A stretch of 64,000 nucleotides of DNA from Nocardia sp. alder85J (GCF_020176955.2 NZ_JAIUCZ020000003.1:868001-932000), one strand, 5' to 3'. Counted from the first letter of the stretch, positions 10,555 to 21,191 are shown. Notes: generated from the sequence alone by a model not told the origin. Numbers and translations are program-made.

Positions 10555-11262
10555 TCAGGCGCGCAGGCGCTCGCGGCGGAGCTGCTCGACCTCGGGCAGC
10601 TCCAGCGGCGGCAGCGCGTCGACCCCCAGCGCGCGGGCGAGCAGATGGTCGGCCAACTCCGGATTGCGGGCCAGGGCGGGGCCGTGCATGTAGGTGCCGT
10701 ACACCGAACCCTGGACGACCCCCTCGAGGCCGTCGCCCACGCCGTTGCCGACGCCACGGGTGACCCGGGCCAGGCCGCGGGCATCGCCGCCGAGTTTCGT
10801 TCCGCCCCGGTGGTTCTCGAAGCCGGTGAGCGGTTGCGAGAGACCGGGCAGCAGCGGCGCGGTGGCCACCTCGCCGATGGCCCGGTGCTGCTGCGGTGCG
10901 GTGGTGACGTCGATCAGGCCGACACCGTCGACCCGCTCCCCGCCGGAGGTCTCGTACCAGTGGCCCAGCACCTGGATGGCGGCGCAGATCGCCAGTACCG
11001 GAACGCCTTTCGCGGCGGCCTGTTGCAGGCCCGGATAACGTTGCAGATGCCGGGTCGCCAGTCGCTGCGCCGAATCCTCGGCCCCGCCGAGGGTATACAG
11101 GTCCAGCGACTCGGGAACCGGGTCGTTCAAGGTGATCTCGACGATCTCGGCGTCGTGGCCGCGCATCCGCAGCCGCTGCCGCAGCACCACCGCGTTGCCG
11201 CCGTCACCGTAGGTGCCCATCACATCGGGCAGCACCAGCCCGATCCGGACCGTGGAACTCAC
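10555..11262 (-). CDS. gatD: Lipid II isoglutaminyl synthase, glutaminase subunit GatD
   Basis: Class I glutamine amidotransferase of the CobB/CobQ type, 235 residues. It releases ammonia from glutamine and passes it to MurT, which amidates the alpha-carboxyl of D-Glu in the lipid II stem peptide at the inner face of the membrane. The nucleophile is C93 in VPVLAICAAIQVLG; the catalytic histidine is H193 in YGTYMHGPALARN. The start GTG at 11262 overlaps the murT stop by 4 nt (GTGA), so the two are translationally coupled. From memory it corresponds to M. tuberculosis Rv3713. The identification is secure because both partners are adjacent. Confidence 0.95.
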   Translation of the reverse strand: MSSTVRIGLVLPDVMGTYGDGGNAVVLRQRLRMRGHDAEIVEITLNDPVPESLDLYTLGGAEDSAQRLATRHLQRYPGLQQAAAKGVPVLAICAAIQVLGHWYETSGGERVDGVGLIDVTTAPQQHRAIGEVATAPLLPGLSQPLTGFENHRGGTKLGGDARGLARVTRGVGNGVGDGLEGVVQGSVYGTYMHGPALARNPELADHLLARALGVDALPPLELPEVEQLRRERLRA

Positions 11263-12497
11263 GCCGTGACCCCTTCCAGATCGCGGTTCAGATCCCGGAA
11301 CGCGGTGTAGTTGGCCAGCACCTCCACCTGACCCGGCGGACAGGATGCGATGGCGTGCAACGGATCCGGCACCGTGGTGTGCTCCACACCGGCGTAGGTG
11401 AGGCGCACCGCCAGATCGGTGGCGCGCTCGCCCGCGGCCACCACCTGGGTGCCCTCGAAATGTTCGAACCGCACATCCCACAGCCAGGACAGGTCCTCGC
11501 CGTCGGGCACTTGGCCGTTCACCGCGATCACCAGGCCGGTGGCGGCCGGATCGATCATCGACAGCGCCTCCTGCCAGCCGGCCGGATTCTTGGCCAGCAG
11601 CAACCGGGCATTGTGCCCGCCGACCTGCACGCTGCGGTAGCGGCCCGCGATCTCGCGCACGGTGGCCGTGGCCTCCGCGGCGACGGACGCCGGCACACCC
11701 AGCGCCACCGCCGCGGCCACCGCCTGGGCGGCGTTGCCGCGGTTGGCGCGGCCCGGAAGGGCAAGGTGCAGCGGCAGTTTCACGCCGTCGGGCCCGTACA
11801 GATGCTCCTCGTCGACCCACCAGTCCGGCTCCGGCCGATGGAAGTCGGCACCGGTGCTGCGCCAGTGCTCACCCTCCCAGACGATCGGCTCGCCCGAGCG
11901 CGGGCAGCTGGTGGCGTCCACCGACCAGCCACTGCCGGCCGACACCCAGACCACGTTCGGGTGGTCGTAGGCGATCGAGGTGACCAGCACGTCGTCGCAG
12001 TTGGCGATCAACACCGTGTCCGGATGCCGGGCCATGCCGGCACGCAGCTTGCGCTCGATCATGTTGATCTCGCCGACCCGGTCCAACTGGTCGCGGCTGA
12101 GGTTCAGCAGCACCACCGCCGCGGGCTGCAACGCATCGCTGACGTGCGGCAGATGCAGTTCGTCGACCTCGATGGCGGCCAGTCCGGCGGTCCGGTGGGC
12201 ATTGAGCGCGGCGACGATACCGGCGTCCATGTTGGCGCCGTCGGCCTGCGAGGCGACCGGGCCGAGGGTGCCGAGCGCGGCGGCGGTCATCCGGGTGGTG
12301 GTGGACTTGCCGTTGGTGCCGGTGATCAGCACCGTGCGCCGGCCGCGACCGAGCTGCGTCATGATCGACGGATCGATCAGCAGCGCGATCAGGCCGCCGA
12401 TCATCGAACCCTTGCCCCGCCCGGCCCGTTGCGAGGCCCAGGACGCGCTCGCCGCCGCCGCCAGCGCCAACCGCCCGCGTACCGAGATGTCTGCCAC
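11259..12497 (-). CDS. murT: Lipid II isoglutaminyl synthase, Mur-ligase-like subunit MurT
   Basis: Mur-ligase relative, 412 residues, that activates the stem-peptide D-Glu with ATP and amidates it using ammonia from GatD. The P-loop is ITGTNGKSTTTRMTAAALG at about residue 60; the middle domain has EVDELHLPHVSDAL and LNLSRDQLDRVGEI; the C-terminal DUF1727 domain includes AVNGQVPDGEDLSWLWDVRFE. The zinc-ribbon that gram-positive MurT carries is degenerate: only TSCPRSGEPI remains, with the other cysteines replaced. A TACACT box (12504-12509) ends 6 nt before GTG 12497 and no ribosome site is seen, so the mRNA is probably leaderless. GTG 12500 is an alternative start. Confidence 0.95.
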   Translation of the reverse strand: MADISVRGRLALAAAASASWASQRAGRGKGSMIGGLIALLIDPSIMTQLGRGRRTVLITGTNGKSTTTRMTAAALGTLGPVASQADGANMDAGIVAALNAHRTAGLAAIEVDELHLPHVSDALQPAAVVLLNLSRDQLDRVGEINMIERKLRAGMARHPDTVLIANCDDVLVTSIAYDHPNVVWVSAGSGWSVDATSCPRSGEPIVWEGEHWRSTGADFHRPEPDWWVDEEHLYGPDGVKLPLHLALPGRANRGNAAQAVAAAVALGVPASVAAEATATVREIAGRYRSVQVGGHNARLLLAKNPAGWQEALSMIDPAATGLVIAVNGQVPDGEDLSWLWDVRFEHFEGTQVVAAGERATDLAVRLTYAGVEHTTVPDPLHAIASCPPGQVEVLANYTAFRDLNRDLEGVTA

Positions 12498-12503
12498 CAC
12501 GCG

Positions 12504-12509
12504 AGTGTA
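12504..12509 (-). promoter_or_regulatory. -10 box (TACACT) of leaderless murT-gatD mRNA
   Basis: TACACT on the minus strand ends 6 nt before GTG 12497. The distance fits a leaderless transcript and favours 12497 over 12500 as the first codon. Confidence 0.5.
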
Positions 12510-12581
12510 GGGGGAGACGACACCACATGTCGTACTCGGACCGCCGGTGTTGCGGTCGGCAGGACAGCCCCGGCCGATCGA

Positions 12582-13205
12582 TCAGCTGCGGTAGAGCAGC
12601 TTCTCGTAATGCTCCGGCGCGTAGTGCCGTTCCAGCTCCGCCAGCGATTCGGTGATCCCGGCCTGCACCTCCTTGGCCAGGCAGGCCGCGCTCGGCAGCG
12701 GGTCCTCGGGCCACTGCGGCGGCTGCCACAGGCCACTGCGCAGAAATGCCTTGGCACAGTGGAAGAAGATGGTCTCGATGGCCACCTCGACGGCCAGGAT
12801 CGGCCGATGCCCCTGGACGATCATGTCGTCGAAATACGGGGCATCCCGCACCAGCCGGGCGCGGCCGTTGACGCGCAGCGTCTCGTTCCGCCCCGGGATG
12901 AGGAAGATCACACCGACGTGGGGGTTGGCCAGGATGTTCAGGTAGCCGTCGGCACGGCGGTTGCCGGGCCGCTCCGGGATGGCGATCGTGGTGTCGTCGA
13001 GCACCTGCACGAACCCCGCCGGATCGCCCTTCGGCGAGGCGTCGCAGTTGCCCTCGGCGTCGCTGGTGGCCAGCACGATGAACGGCGAGGTCGCGATCCA
13101 CTGCCGGTCGCGCGGGTGCAACGCCGCCCGTTCCTTGGTGGCTGCTCGCGGCATCACCGCACCGAGCAGTTCGCGTAGTTCCGCCGGGCTGGTGATTTCG
13201 TCCAT
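12582..13205 (-). CDS. Pyridoxamine 5'-phosphate oxidase family (FMN-binding split barrel) protein
   Basis: 207 residues. It matches the MSMEG_1061-type PNPOx-like group: HPRDRQWIATSPFIVLATSD, GNCDASPKGDPAGFVQVLDD, IPERPGNRRADGYLNILANP and GVIFLIPGRNETLRVNGRA. These proteins bind FMN or F420 in a split barrel and reduce or bind small aromatic substrates; some are only flavin carriers. No substrate can be assigned. The start is M at 13205 (MDEITSPAELRELLG); the long open frame above it lies opposite another gene's 3' end and is not coding. It is on the same strand as murT, 84 nt upstream of it. Confidence 0.8.
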   Translation of the reverse strand: MDEITSPAELRELLGAVMPRAATKERAALHPRDRQWIATSPFIVLATSDAEGNCDASPKGDPAGFVQVLDDTTIAIPERPGNRRADGYLNILANPHVGVIFLIPGRNETLRVNGRARLVRDAPYFDDMIVQGHRPILAVEVAIETIFFHCAKAFLRSGLWQPPQWPEDPLPSAACLAKEVQAGITESLAELERHYAPEHYEKLLYRS

Positions 13206-13272
13206 ACCTCGATTGAACTGCGGATCCCGCGGCGAGACCAGCGTTTTGTGGGGAATTGCATCCGGCGTGGCG

Positions 13273-15018
13273 CTACACCGGCACGTCGAACATGTTCGGC
13301 TGACCCGCCGCGTAGCGCGCGATGTCCACCTGCCGCATCGGCTCCAGTTCCGTTGCCCGGTACAGCGGGAACATCCGGCACCGTTCGGCATTCGAGCCGG
13401 CCACGTCCAGCAGCGCGTTCACCGCGGCGCGGGCCGACTCGCAGGCCCCCTCCATGGTCGCCAGGTCGATCCCGGTGCGCACGTAATCGCCTGCCAGGAA
13501 AAGGTTTTCCAGCGCGCCGTGCGAAATCGGCCGGGCCGCCCAGGAACCCACGGTGTTGATCAGCAGCGGATCGGCATTACTGCTGTGCCCGGCGGCGTCC
13601 CAGGAGATGCCGGAATCCAGGAACCACGACTGGAGATCCTCGTCGCGCAGTTCGGTGCCGCCCTTCAGGTGGGCCTGCAACTGGGCCCAGACCTCGCGCG
13701 AAATCTCTTGCGCCGAGCACTGTTTGGCCGTCTTCCCGTACACGATACCCGGGGTGTTCCAGTTCGAGATGTCCACCGACAGGCAGTCCTGCACCGAACC
13801 GTCGCCGCGGCCGGCCAGCGGCGTGCGCCCCCAGAACTGGTTCTGCGCAATCGACGTGAGCGACCACGGCGAGTCGATGTAGGCGGTGTGCCCCCGGGCG
13901 ATGGTGGTGGGGCGCCGCAGATAGAACTGGATGCCGGTCATCCAGTCCACGTTCAGCGCGGCCATGGCGGCCAGCTCCGGCCGCACGGCCAGGATCTCCG
14001 GCGTCCACAGCTCGCGCGCGACCTCGGCCGGCACGGCCAGCACGTAGTGGTCGGCGTCGACGGATCGGCCGTCGGCCAGCCGGGCCCCGCCGATGCGACG
14101 GCCGTCGACGTCCAGCCCGCGCAGTTCCGCGGTCTCGAACCGCACACCGAGGTCACGCAGCCGGGCCACCCACGGATCGATCCACGCCTCGGAGGTGGGT
14201 CCGTTCAGCACCCGATCCAGCGGGCCGTCGTTGCCGACCTCCAGCGGATTGCCGAGGAACTGCTCCCCCATCGCCCCGATGGTGCGGGTGCTGGCCGACT
14301 CGTCCTTGGCCGCCACCAGCAGCGTGGTCAGCGTGCGCGACAACAACACCCGGAACTCGGTGGACCGGCCGCGGGCGCCGACGAAATCCCGCCAGGCCAG
14401 GTTCTCCCACTGGCCGAACCGGCGGGCGTCGCAGCTGGTGTCGAACACCAGCAGGCGGTTGGCGAAATAGGCGGCGTCGGACATCGGTATCCGCATCGAG
14501 GTGGAGATGACCGATCCGACGGTCTGCCGGAAGTCGTCGACGGTGGCCCAGGGCTTCCCGTACTTGCCCATCGGCAGGATGGTGTCCTCACTGGTGGTGC
14601 GGGCGAAGCGCACCTCGGGGGCCGCGACCAGGTTGTCCCACACCCCGTTGGCGTTGCCGGGGAACGGAATCCGCCGCATGGTGTCCGGAACGTGCTTGTA
14701 GAAGCCGGGAAAGAACCGGAATCCGTGCTCACCGGGCAGATCCGGGCGGCCGTCGCGGCCGCTGCCGGGCACCGGGATGCTGCGGGCCTTGCCGCCGAGC
14801 GCGCGCCGCTCGTAGAGCGTGACCTCGAATCCGCGCTCCGCCAGTTCGTGCGCGGCGGTGAGTCCGGCGACACCGCCACCGAAGACCGCTACTCGCTGCA
14901 CCGGATCCGCCGCCGCCCGCATCGGACGAGCCGCGAACGCACCCGTGGTCGAAATTCCTGCCGCTACCGCCCCGCGCAATAACGCCCGCCGCGAGACGGT
15001 CCCCAGCCGTTGTGCCAT
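13273..15018 (-). CDS. FAD-dependent amine-oxidase/phytoene-desaturase-like oxidoreductase, Tat-exported
   Basis: 581 residues. A twin-arginine signal (VSRRALLRGAVAAGISTTGAFAA) is followed by the dinucleotide-binding motif VAVFGGGVAGLTAAHELAERG and the downstream LYERRALGGKARS. The C-terminal FAD motif is LENLFLAGDYVRTGIDLATMEGA. This is the layout of flavin amine oxidase, phytoene desaturase and hydroxysqualene dehydroxylase relatives; the exact reaction is not evident and no carotenoid or hopanoid gene is nearby. The start is ATG 15018, preceded by GGGAGGT. It is the second Tat-exported flavoenzyme in 7 kb, after the cholesterol oxidase, which hints at extracytoplasmic lipid or sterol oxidation. 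Confidence 0.8.
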   Translation of the reverse strand: MAQRLGTVSRRALLRGAVAAGISTTGAFAARPMRAAADPVQRVAVFGGGVAGLTAAHELAERGFEVTLYERRALGGKARSIPVPGSGRDGRPDLPGEHGFRFFPGFYKHVPDTMRRIPFPGNANGVWDNLVAAPEVRFARTTSEDTILPMGKYGKPWATVDDFRQTVGSVISTSMRIPMSDAAYFANRLLVFDTSCDARRFGQWENLAWRDFVGARGRSTEFRVLLSRTLTTLLVAAKDESASTRTIGAMGEQFLGNPLEVGNDGPLDRVLNGPTSEAWIDPWVARLRDLGVRFETAELRGLDVDGRRIGGARLADGRSVDADHYVLAVPAEVARELWTPEILAVRPELAAMAALNVDWMTGIQFYLRRPTTIARGHTAYIDSPWSLTSIAQNQFWGRTPLAGRGDGSVQDCLSVDISNWNTPGIVYGKTAKQCSAQEISREVWAQLQAHLKGGTELRDEDLQSWFLDSGISWDAAGHSSNADPLLINTVGSWAARPISHGALENLFLAGDYVRTGIDLATMEGACESARAAVNALLDVAGSNAERCRMFPLYRATELEPMRQVDIARYAAGQPNMFDVPV

Positions 15019-15116
15019 TTCGGGACCTCCCACAATCGCGCTAACTGTATGCGCACGATCCGAACTCGGAGTAGTTCGGGGGTGAGATTTTCTGATCCCC
15101 GCACCCAAATTGCCTG

Positions 15117-16067
15117 CTATTTGCTGAGAATGAGGTCCGGATTCGCGGGTGATTCCGGGGCGACCGGTTGGTCACCGACGGCGACCGGACGACGGCCCAC
15201 GGCTGTCGCCGTGAACGCACCACCGATCACGACCACCGCCCCGGCCAGCGACAACACCGTCGGCCGCTCACCCAGCAGGGCCCAGGAGGCGCCGATACCG
15301 ACCACCGGCACCAGCAGCGACAGCGGCGCCACCGCACTGGCCGGATAGCGGCTCATCAGATCGGTCCACAGCCCCGACCCGACCGCCGTCGCGAGCACGG
15401 CCGTGAAGGCCAGCGCCGCCAGCCCCGGCCACCCCGAACCGCTGAACGACTGTGCGAGCGCCCGCCACCCGGCACCCGGCCCCTCGACCGCCGCCGACAG
15501 CGCGAACATCGGCAGCGGCGGCACCACGGACATCCACAGGGTCAGGTGCAGCGGATCCACCCGCTGTGGCCCCGAGGCCGCCAGGCGGGAGCCGATGTTG
15601 CCGAAGGCCCAGCCGAGCCCGCCGGCCAGGGTGAGCAGTACGGGGACGACCGTCGCGTGCTGGGCGCGGTCCCAGCCGATCACCACCATCCCGAGCACCG
15701 CCGTGAGCAGTCCCAGGAACTGACCGGCACGCAGCCGCTCCCCCAGCAACAGCGCCCCGAGCACCACCGTGAACGGGGCCGAGGACTGCAACACCAGCGA
15801 GGCGAGCCCGGTCGGCATGCCCGCCCGCATCGCGGTGAACAGGAAGCCGAACTGCGCGATGCCGAATCCCGTGCCGTACAACAGCAGCCACCGCAGCGGC
15901 ACCCGCGGCCGGGGCACCAGCAGCACGACCGGAACCGCCAGCACCGCGAAGCGCAGCGCGGCGAAGAAATACGGCGGGAAGTGTTCGAGCCCGACGTGCA
16001 GCGAGATGAAGTTCAGTCCCCAGAGCAGGACGACGGCCAGGCCGAGCAGACGATCGCGGTTGGTCAC
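15117..16067 (-). CDS. EamA family (DMT superfamily) transporter
   Basis: 316 residues with ten hydrophobic helices in two EamA repeats. The first repeat begins LLGLAVVLLWGLNFISLHVGLEHFP and ends near LLTAVLGMVVIGWD; the second ends SWALLGERPTVLSLAGAVVVIGGAF. The SSAPFTVVLGALLLGERL motif is typical. These are exporters of amino acids or small metabolites across the cytoplasmic membrane. It is divergent from a LysR regulator, a common arrangement where the regulator senses the exported solute. The GTG at 16067 is preferred because the upstream alternative at 16118 lies within an AT-rich TATATATT promoter-like stretch. Confidence 0.85.
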   Translation of the reverse strand: MTNRDRLLGLAVVLLWGLNFISLHVGLEHFPPYFFAALRFAVLAVPVVLLVPRPRVPLRWLLLYGTGFGIAQFGFLFTAMRAGMPTGLASLVLQSSAPFTVVLGALLLGERLRAGQFLGLLTAVLGMVVIGWDRAQHATVVPVLLTLAGGLGWAFGNIGSRLAASGPQRVDPLHLTLWMSVVPPLPMFALSAAVEGPGAGWRALAQSFSGSGWPGLAALAFTAVLATAVGSGLWTDLMSRYPASAVAPLSLLVPVVGIGASWALLGERPTVLSLAGAVVVIGGAFTATAVGRRPVAVGDQPVAPESPANPDLILSK

Positions 16068-16099
16068 CCGTCGAGCATCGCCGCCGGGAATGCTGAGAA

Positions 16100-16138
16100 C
16101 AATCGAATATATATGCACTATCGATGTAGTAGAACTGA
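16100..16138. promoter_or_regulatory. AT-rich divergent promoter region of EamA and LysR genes
   Basis: An island with AATCGAATATATATGC and ACTATCGATGTAGTAG lies between the divergent genes in otherwise high-GC DNA. TATATT on the minus strand could be the EamA -10. LysR regulators commonly bind such intervals, but a clear T-N11-A palindrome could not be fixed by eye. Confidence 0.4.
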
Positions 16139-17095
16139 ATGGTGTCCACCGCCGATGCCGCCTTCCTGTCGATCGAACGGCTGCGCGTGCTGCGCGAACT
16201 GGCCGACCGCGGCACGGTGGCGGCAGTCGCGGCCGCCCTGTCGATGACCCCGTCGGCGGTCTCCCAGCAGCTGAAGGTGCTGGCCCGGGAGGCCGGGGTC
16301 GCCCTGCTGGAACCCGACGGCCGCCGGGTCCGGCTCACCGACGCGGGACGGGCGCTGGTGCTGCGCGCCGACGAGGTGCTGGCCGCGATGGACCGCGCCG
16401 CCGCGGAGATGGCGGCCTACCGCGGCTCGGCCCGCGGACAGGTGCGTGTCGCCCTGTTCCCGTCGGGCGCCTCGCTGCTGCTGCCGCGCGTCCTGGCCGA
16501 ACTCGCCGGCAGCGGCGTCGACATGATCGCCAGCGACGAGGATCTGCCGCCGACCGCGGTGCCCGGCCTGCTCGCCGACTACGACGTGGTGCTCACCCAT
16601 CGCGACGAACGCGCCGCCGCGCAGAGCGGTCCCCGGGTCAGCTCCCGGGTCCTGATGCGCGAACCGATCGATGTGGTGATGTCCCGGGAACACCGGCTGG
16701 CCCGCCAGGGTGCGGTGGTGCCCGCCGAGCTGGCGGACGAGACGTGGCTCAGTGTCCGCGGCGGCTTCCCGGTCGACGACGTGCTCCGCTCGATCGCCAC
16801 CGTGACCGGGGTACAACCACGAATCGTGCAGCGACTCAACGACTTCGGTGTGATCGAAGCCCTTGTCGCCACCGGCTACGGCGTCGCGCTGATGCCGCGC
16901 TTCGCGGTCCGGCATCCCGACCTGGCGGTCCTGCGCCTGGCCGGCGTCCGCGCCGCCCGCCTGTACGACCTGGCCATCCGGCCACACGCCGAACGCCGCC
17001 CCGCCGTCGCCACCGTCCTGGCCGCCTTCCAGCGGGCGGCGGCCACGGCGACGGCCCCCGATCACCCCACCCCATCGGCCCGGCCCGGCCGCTGA
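16139..17095 (+). CDS. LysR family transcriptional regulator
   Basis: 318 residues. The winged helix-turn-helix is LRVLRELADRGTVAAVAAAL followed by MTPSAVSQQLKVLAREAGVALLE and VRLTDAGRALV (residues about 14-75); the periplasmic-binding-protein-like effector domain follows from about residue 95 (GQVRVALFPSGASLLLPRVLAEL, DDVLRSIATVTGVQPRI, IEALVATGYGVALMPRF). It probably controls the divergent EamA exporter and its own gene in response to the transported metabolite, as is usual for such pairs. ATG 16139 and GTG 16142 are both possible starts. The gene converges on the MinD-type ATPase gene across a hairpin terminator. Confidence 0.9.
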   Translation: MVSTADAAFLSIERLRVLRELADRGTVAAVAAALSMTPSAVSQQLKVLAREAGVALLEPDGRRVRLTDAGRALVLRADEVLAAMDRAAAEMAAYRGSARGQVRVALFPSGASLLLPRVLAELAGSGVDMIASDEDLPPTAVPGLLADYDVVLTHRDERAAAQSGPRVSSRVLMREPIDVVMSREHRLARQGAVVPAELADETWLSVRGGFPVDDVLRSIATVTGVQPRIVQRLNDFGVIEALVATGYGVALMPRFAVRHPDLAVLRLAGVRAARLYDLAIRPHAERRPAVATVLAAFQRAAATATAPDHPTPSARPGR

Positions 17096-17169
17096 TCCAC
17101 CCGGCACGAATCGCCTTCGGCCACCATCACATTCACGCCACCACAATGCCCGCACCCGGGCCTGGATCT

Positions 17170-17191
17170 CGGTACACCACTCGGTGTACCG
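17170..17191. terminator. Hairpin between convergent LysR and MinD-type genes
   Basis: CGGTACACC (17170-17178) and GGTGTACCG (17183-17191) form a perfect 9-bp stem with a tight 4-nt loop, positioned between two convergent genes. Confidence 0.65.
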
Positions 17192-17242
17192 CCGATCCCG
17201 CCGCCCGGCGGCGGACCTTCGCCCGGGTCGCCGGACGCGGAA

Positions 17243-19108
17243 CTACTGCCCGTACTGCTGCCCCGGATAGCCCCCGCCCGGACCGGAATACGAACCCGGC
17301 GAGCCGGGATAGCCGCTGCCGTACTGCGGGCCCGGACCGCCGGAGTACGGCGGCGGGGGCAGCTGGAAGCCGAATTCGTCGGCGACCATGGCGGCCAGTT
17401 CCAGCAGGGCGCGGCGGGTGGGCTTGCCGACCAGCTCCAGATCGATCTCCGACCCCTCGGCCAGATGGTCGTCGAAGGGCACCACCTGGACCGCGCGGGT
17501 GCGGTCCAGGAACAGTTTGCGCAGCTGATCCAGGTCGACGGTGGAGGCGCCGCGCCGGGAAGCGTTGACCACCACCACGGTTCGCTCGACCAGCTTGCCG
17601 TAGCCGTGGTGCTCCAGCCAGTCCAGCGTCGCCGAGGCGCTGCGCGCGCCGTCGATGGCCGGCGAGGTGACCAGCACCAGTGAACTGGCCAGGTCCAGCA
17701 CACCCTTCATCGCCGAATGCATCAGGCCGGTGCCGCAATCGGTGAGGATGATGTTGTAGAACTGCTGCAGGATCGCGATGGCGCGGCGGTAGTCGTCCTC
17801 GCTGAACGCCTCCGAGACCGCCGGATCCTGTTCGCTGGCAAGCACTTCCAGTCGGCTGGGGGACTGCGAAGTGTGCGCCCGCACATCGGAGTAACGACTG
17901 ATGTGGCTGTCTTCCAACAGGTTTCGCACCGTGGATCGGGTCTGCCGGGGCACCCGGTGGGCCAGCGTGCCCAGGTCCGGATTGGCGTCGATGGCGATCA
18001 CCCGGTCGCCGCGCAGCGACGCGAAGGTGGAGCCCAGGCCCACCGTGGTGGTGGTCTTGCCGACGCCGCCCTTCAGCGACAGGATCGCGATCCGGTAGTC
18101 GCCGCGGACCGGCTGGTTCACGCGGTCGACGAGTTCGCGCTGCGCCAGATCGGAGGTGGAGTCGCCGGGATTGATGGCGCCACCGGACATCCGGTGCACG
18201 GCCCGCCGCCAGCCGCTGCGCGGCGCGCGCCGGCTGCGCTTCAGCAGGTTGAGATCGTTGACCGACTGCGCGGCGCCGGAATGCGGGAACTGCTGCTGAA
18301 AGCCCTGCGGCGCCGGGGGAACCGGCGGTTGGCCCGGTGCACCCGGCCAGCCCGGCGGCGGCTGCGGCGGCTGATACATCGGCTGCGGCGGCAACGGCGG
18401 CGGCGCCCAGCTGGTGATCGGCTCGTCGGGCTGCTGCTCGTGCGCACCGGTGCCGTGTTCGGGTGCCCGCGGCGGCTCCTCCGGAAAGACCCGGCGCACC
18501 AGACCGTCCGGGCCGATCTCCTGACGTACCTCGCCGTACGGGGTGTCCTGGCGCACCTCGCCGTACCCCGGCGCGGGCGGCTCGCCGTAGCCCGGCATCG
18601 GCAGCTCGCCGTTGGGCGGCGGCCCGGCGGGACCCGGATACATTCCCGGCGGTGGGAAGTTCGGATCGTACGGAATCGGTTGCGGCGCCTGCGGCCAGCC
18701 ATCGGCGCCGGGCGGCGGCCAGGCGCTCTCGGGGGCGGGCGCGTAACCGCCGGGCGGATATCCGGCGAAACCCGGCGGCGGGCCCATCGGAGGCTGGAAA
18801 CCGGGCGGGCCGGGCGGCGGGAAGCCGGGCTGACCCGGCGGCACGAACGGCGGGATCTGCTCGTATCCGGGTGGCGGGCCGGGCTGGAAGGCGTTCTGCT
18901 CGAACGGATCCGGGACCGGCGGGAACAGGCCGGGCACCGGTTCGGAGTGGCCGATCTCCTCGGCGCCCTCGTGCCCGGAGCCACCGGCGGATTCGTCGGC
19001 GGGGTCGCGATGGGACGGCTTGGCGGGCGAATCGTCGTGATCCGCTGCGCCTTCCACAGGATGGCCCTGCAACCAGGGCGGTGCGGTCGAGTTGTCGTCA
19101 GTCGTCAC
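17243..19108 (-). CDS. MinD/ParA-type ATPase with long Pro-rich N terminus (EspI/SCO5717-like)
   Basis: 621 residues. Residues 1 to about 290 are low-complexity and rich in Pro, Gly and Gln (repeats of the PPGYGE/PPPG kind). The MinD-like domain follows: ISLKGGVGKTTTTVGLGS-type deviant Walker A (LSLKGGVGKTTTT near residue 344), then IAIDANPDLGTLAHRV and ILTDCGTGLMHSAMKGVLD. A Gly/Tyr/Pro tail ends the protein. This architecture is found in actinobacterial proteins associated with ESX/type VII secretion (EspI) or growth regulation (SCO5717). No ESX gene is present in the window, so the role here is open. The GTG 19108 has a GGGGGA ribosome site. Confidence 0.85.
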   Translation of the reverse strand: MTTDDNSTAPPWLQGHPVEGAADHDDSPAKPSHRDPADESAGGSGHEGAEEIGHSEPVPGLFPPVPDPFEQNAFQPGPPPGYEQIPPFVPPGQPGFPPPGPPGFQPPMGPPPGFAGYPPGGYAPAPESAWPPPGADGWPQAPQPIPYDPNFPPPGMYPGPAGPPPNGELPMPGYGEPPAPGYGEVRQDTPYGEVRQEIGPDGLVRRVFPEEPPRAPEHGTGAHEQQPDEPITSWAPPPLPPQPMYQPPQPPPGWPGAPGQPPVPPAPQGFQQQFPHSGAAQSVNDLNLLKRSRRAPRSGWRRAVHRMSGGAINPGDSTSDLAQRELVDRVNQPVRGDYRIAILSLKGGVGKTTTTVGLGSTFASLRGDRVIAIDANPDLGTLAHRVPRQTRSTVRNLLEDSHISRYSDVRAHTSQSPSRLEVLASEQDPAVSEAFSEDDYRRAIAILQQFYNIILTDCGTGLMHSAMKGVLDLASSLVLVTSPAIDGARSASATLDWLEHHGYGKLVERTVVVVNASRRGASTVDLDQLRKLFLDRTRAVQVVPFDDHLAEGSEIDLELVGKPTRRALLELAAMVADEFGFQLPPPPYSGGPGPQYGSGYPGSPGSYSGPGGGYPGQQYGQ

Positions 19109-19220
19109 GTTTCCCCCATCTGCCCGGGTCATCTTCGAGCAGAGAGCTCGGCGCTGTTGCTGTCCCACGCTAGCACGGTGTCAGGAGGGTGGCGGCGTGG
19201 CCGATCGGGCCGACAGGGCG

Positions 19221-19260
19221 CGAGCCCGGAGTTGTCCACATGTGGACAACTCCGGGCTCG
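19221..19260. repeat. Perfect 40-bp palindrome with two head-to-head DnaA boxes; likely leuA terminator
   Basis: The left arm CGAGCCCGGAGTTGTCCACA (19221-19240) is followed directly by its exact reverse complement (19241-19260). The centre holds TTGTCCACA (19232-19240) and TGTGGACAA (19241-19249), each a perfect match to the actinobacterial DnaA-box consensus. It lies 22 nt after the leuA stop and about 110 nt upstream of the MinD-type ATPase start. As RNA it would fold into a long hairpin and probably terminate leuA; as DNA it could bind DnaA. Both readings are inference; the symmetry itself is certain. Confidence 0.85.
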
Positions 19261-19282
19261 CAGGCCGGAATTCGGCGGGTGA

Positions 19283-21175
<1,893 letters not shown>

Positions 21176-21191
<16 letters not shown>

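Noticed and set aside
10272..10763. Plus-strand frame starting in the gap before gatD
   Set aside because: Only the first 30 residues lie outside gatD; the rest is Arg/Pro/Ala-rich shadow and no family is recognisable.
11355..13178. 607-codon plus-strand frame
   Set aside because: Shadow of murT and the FMN-binding protein gene.
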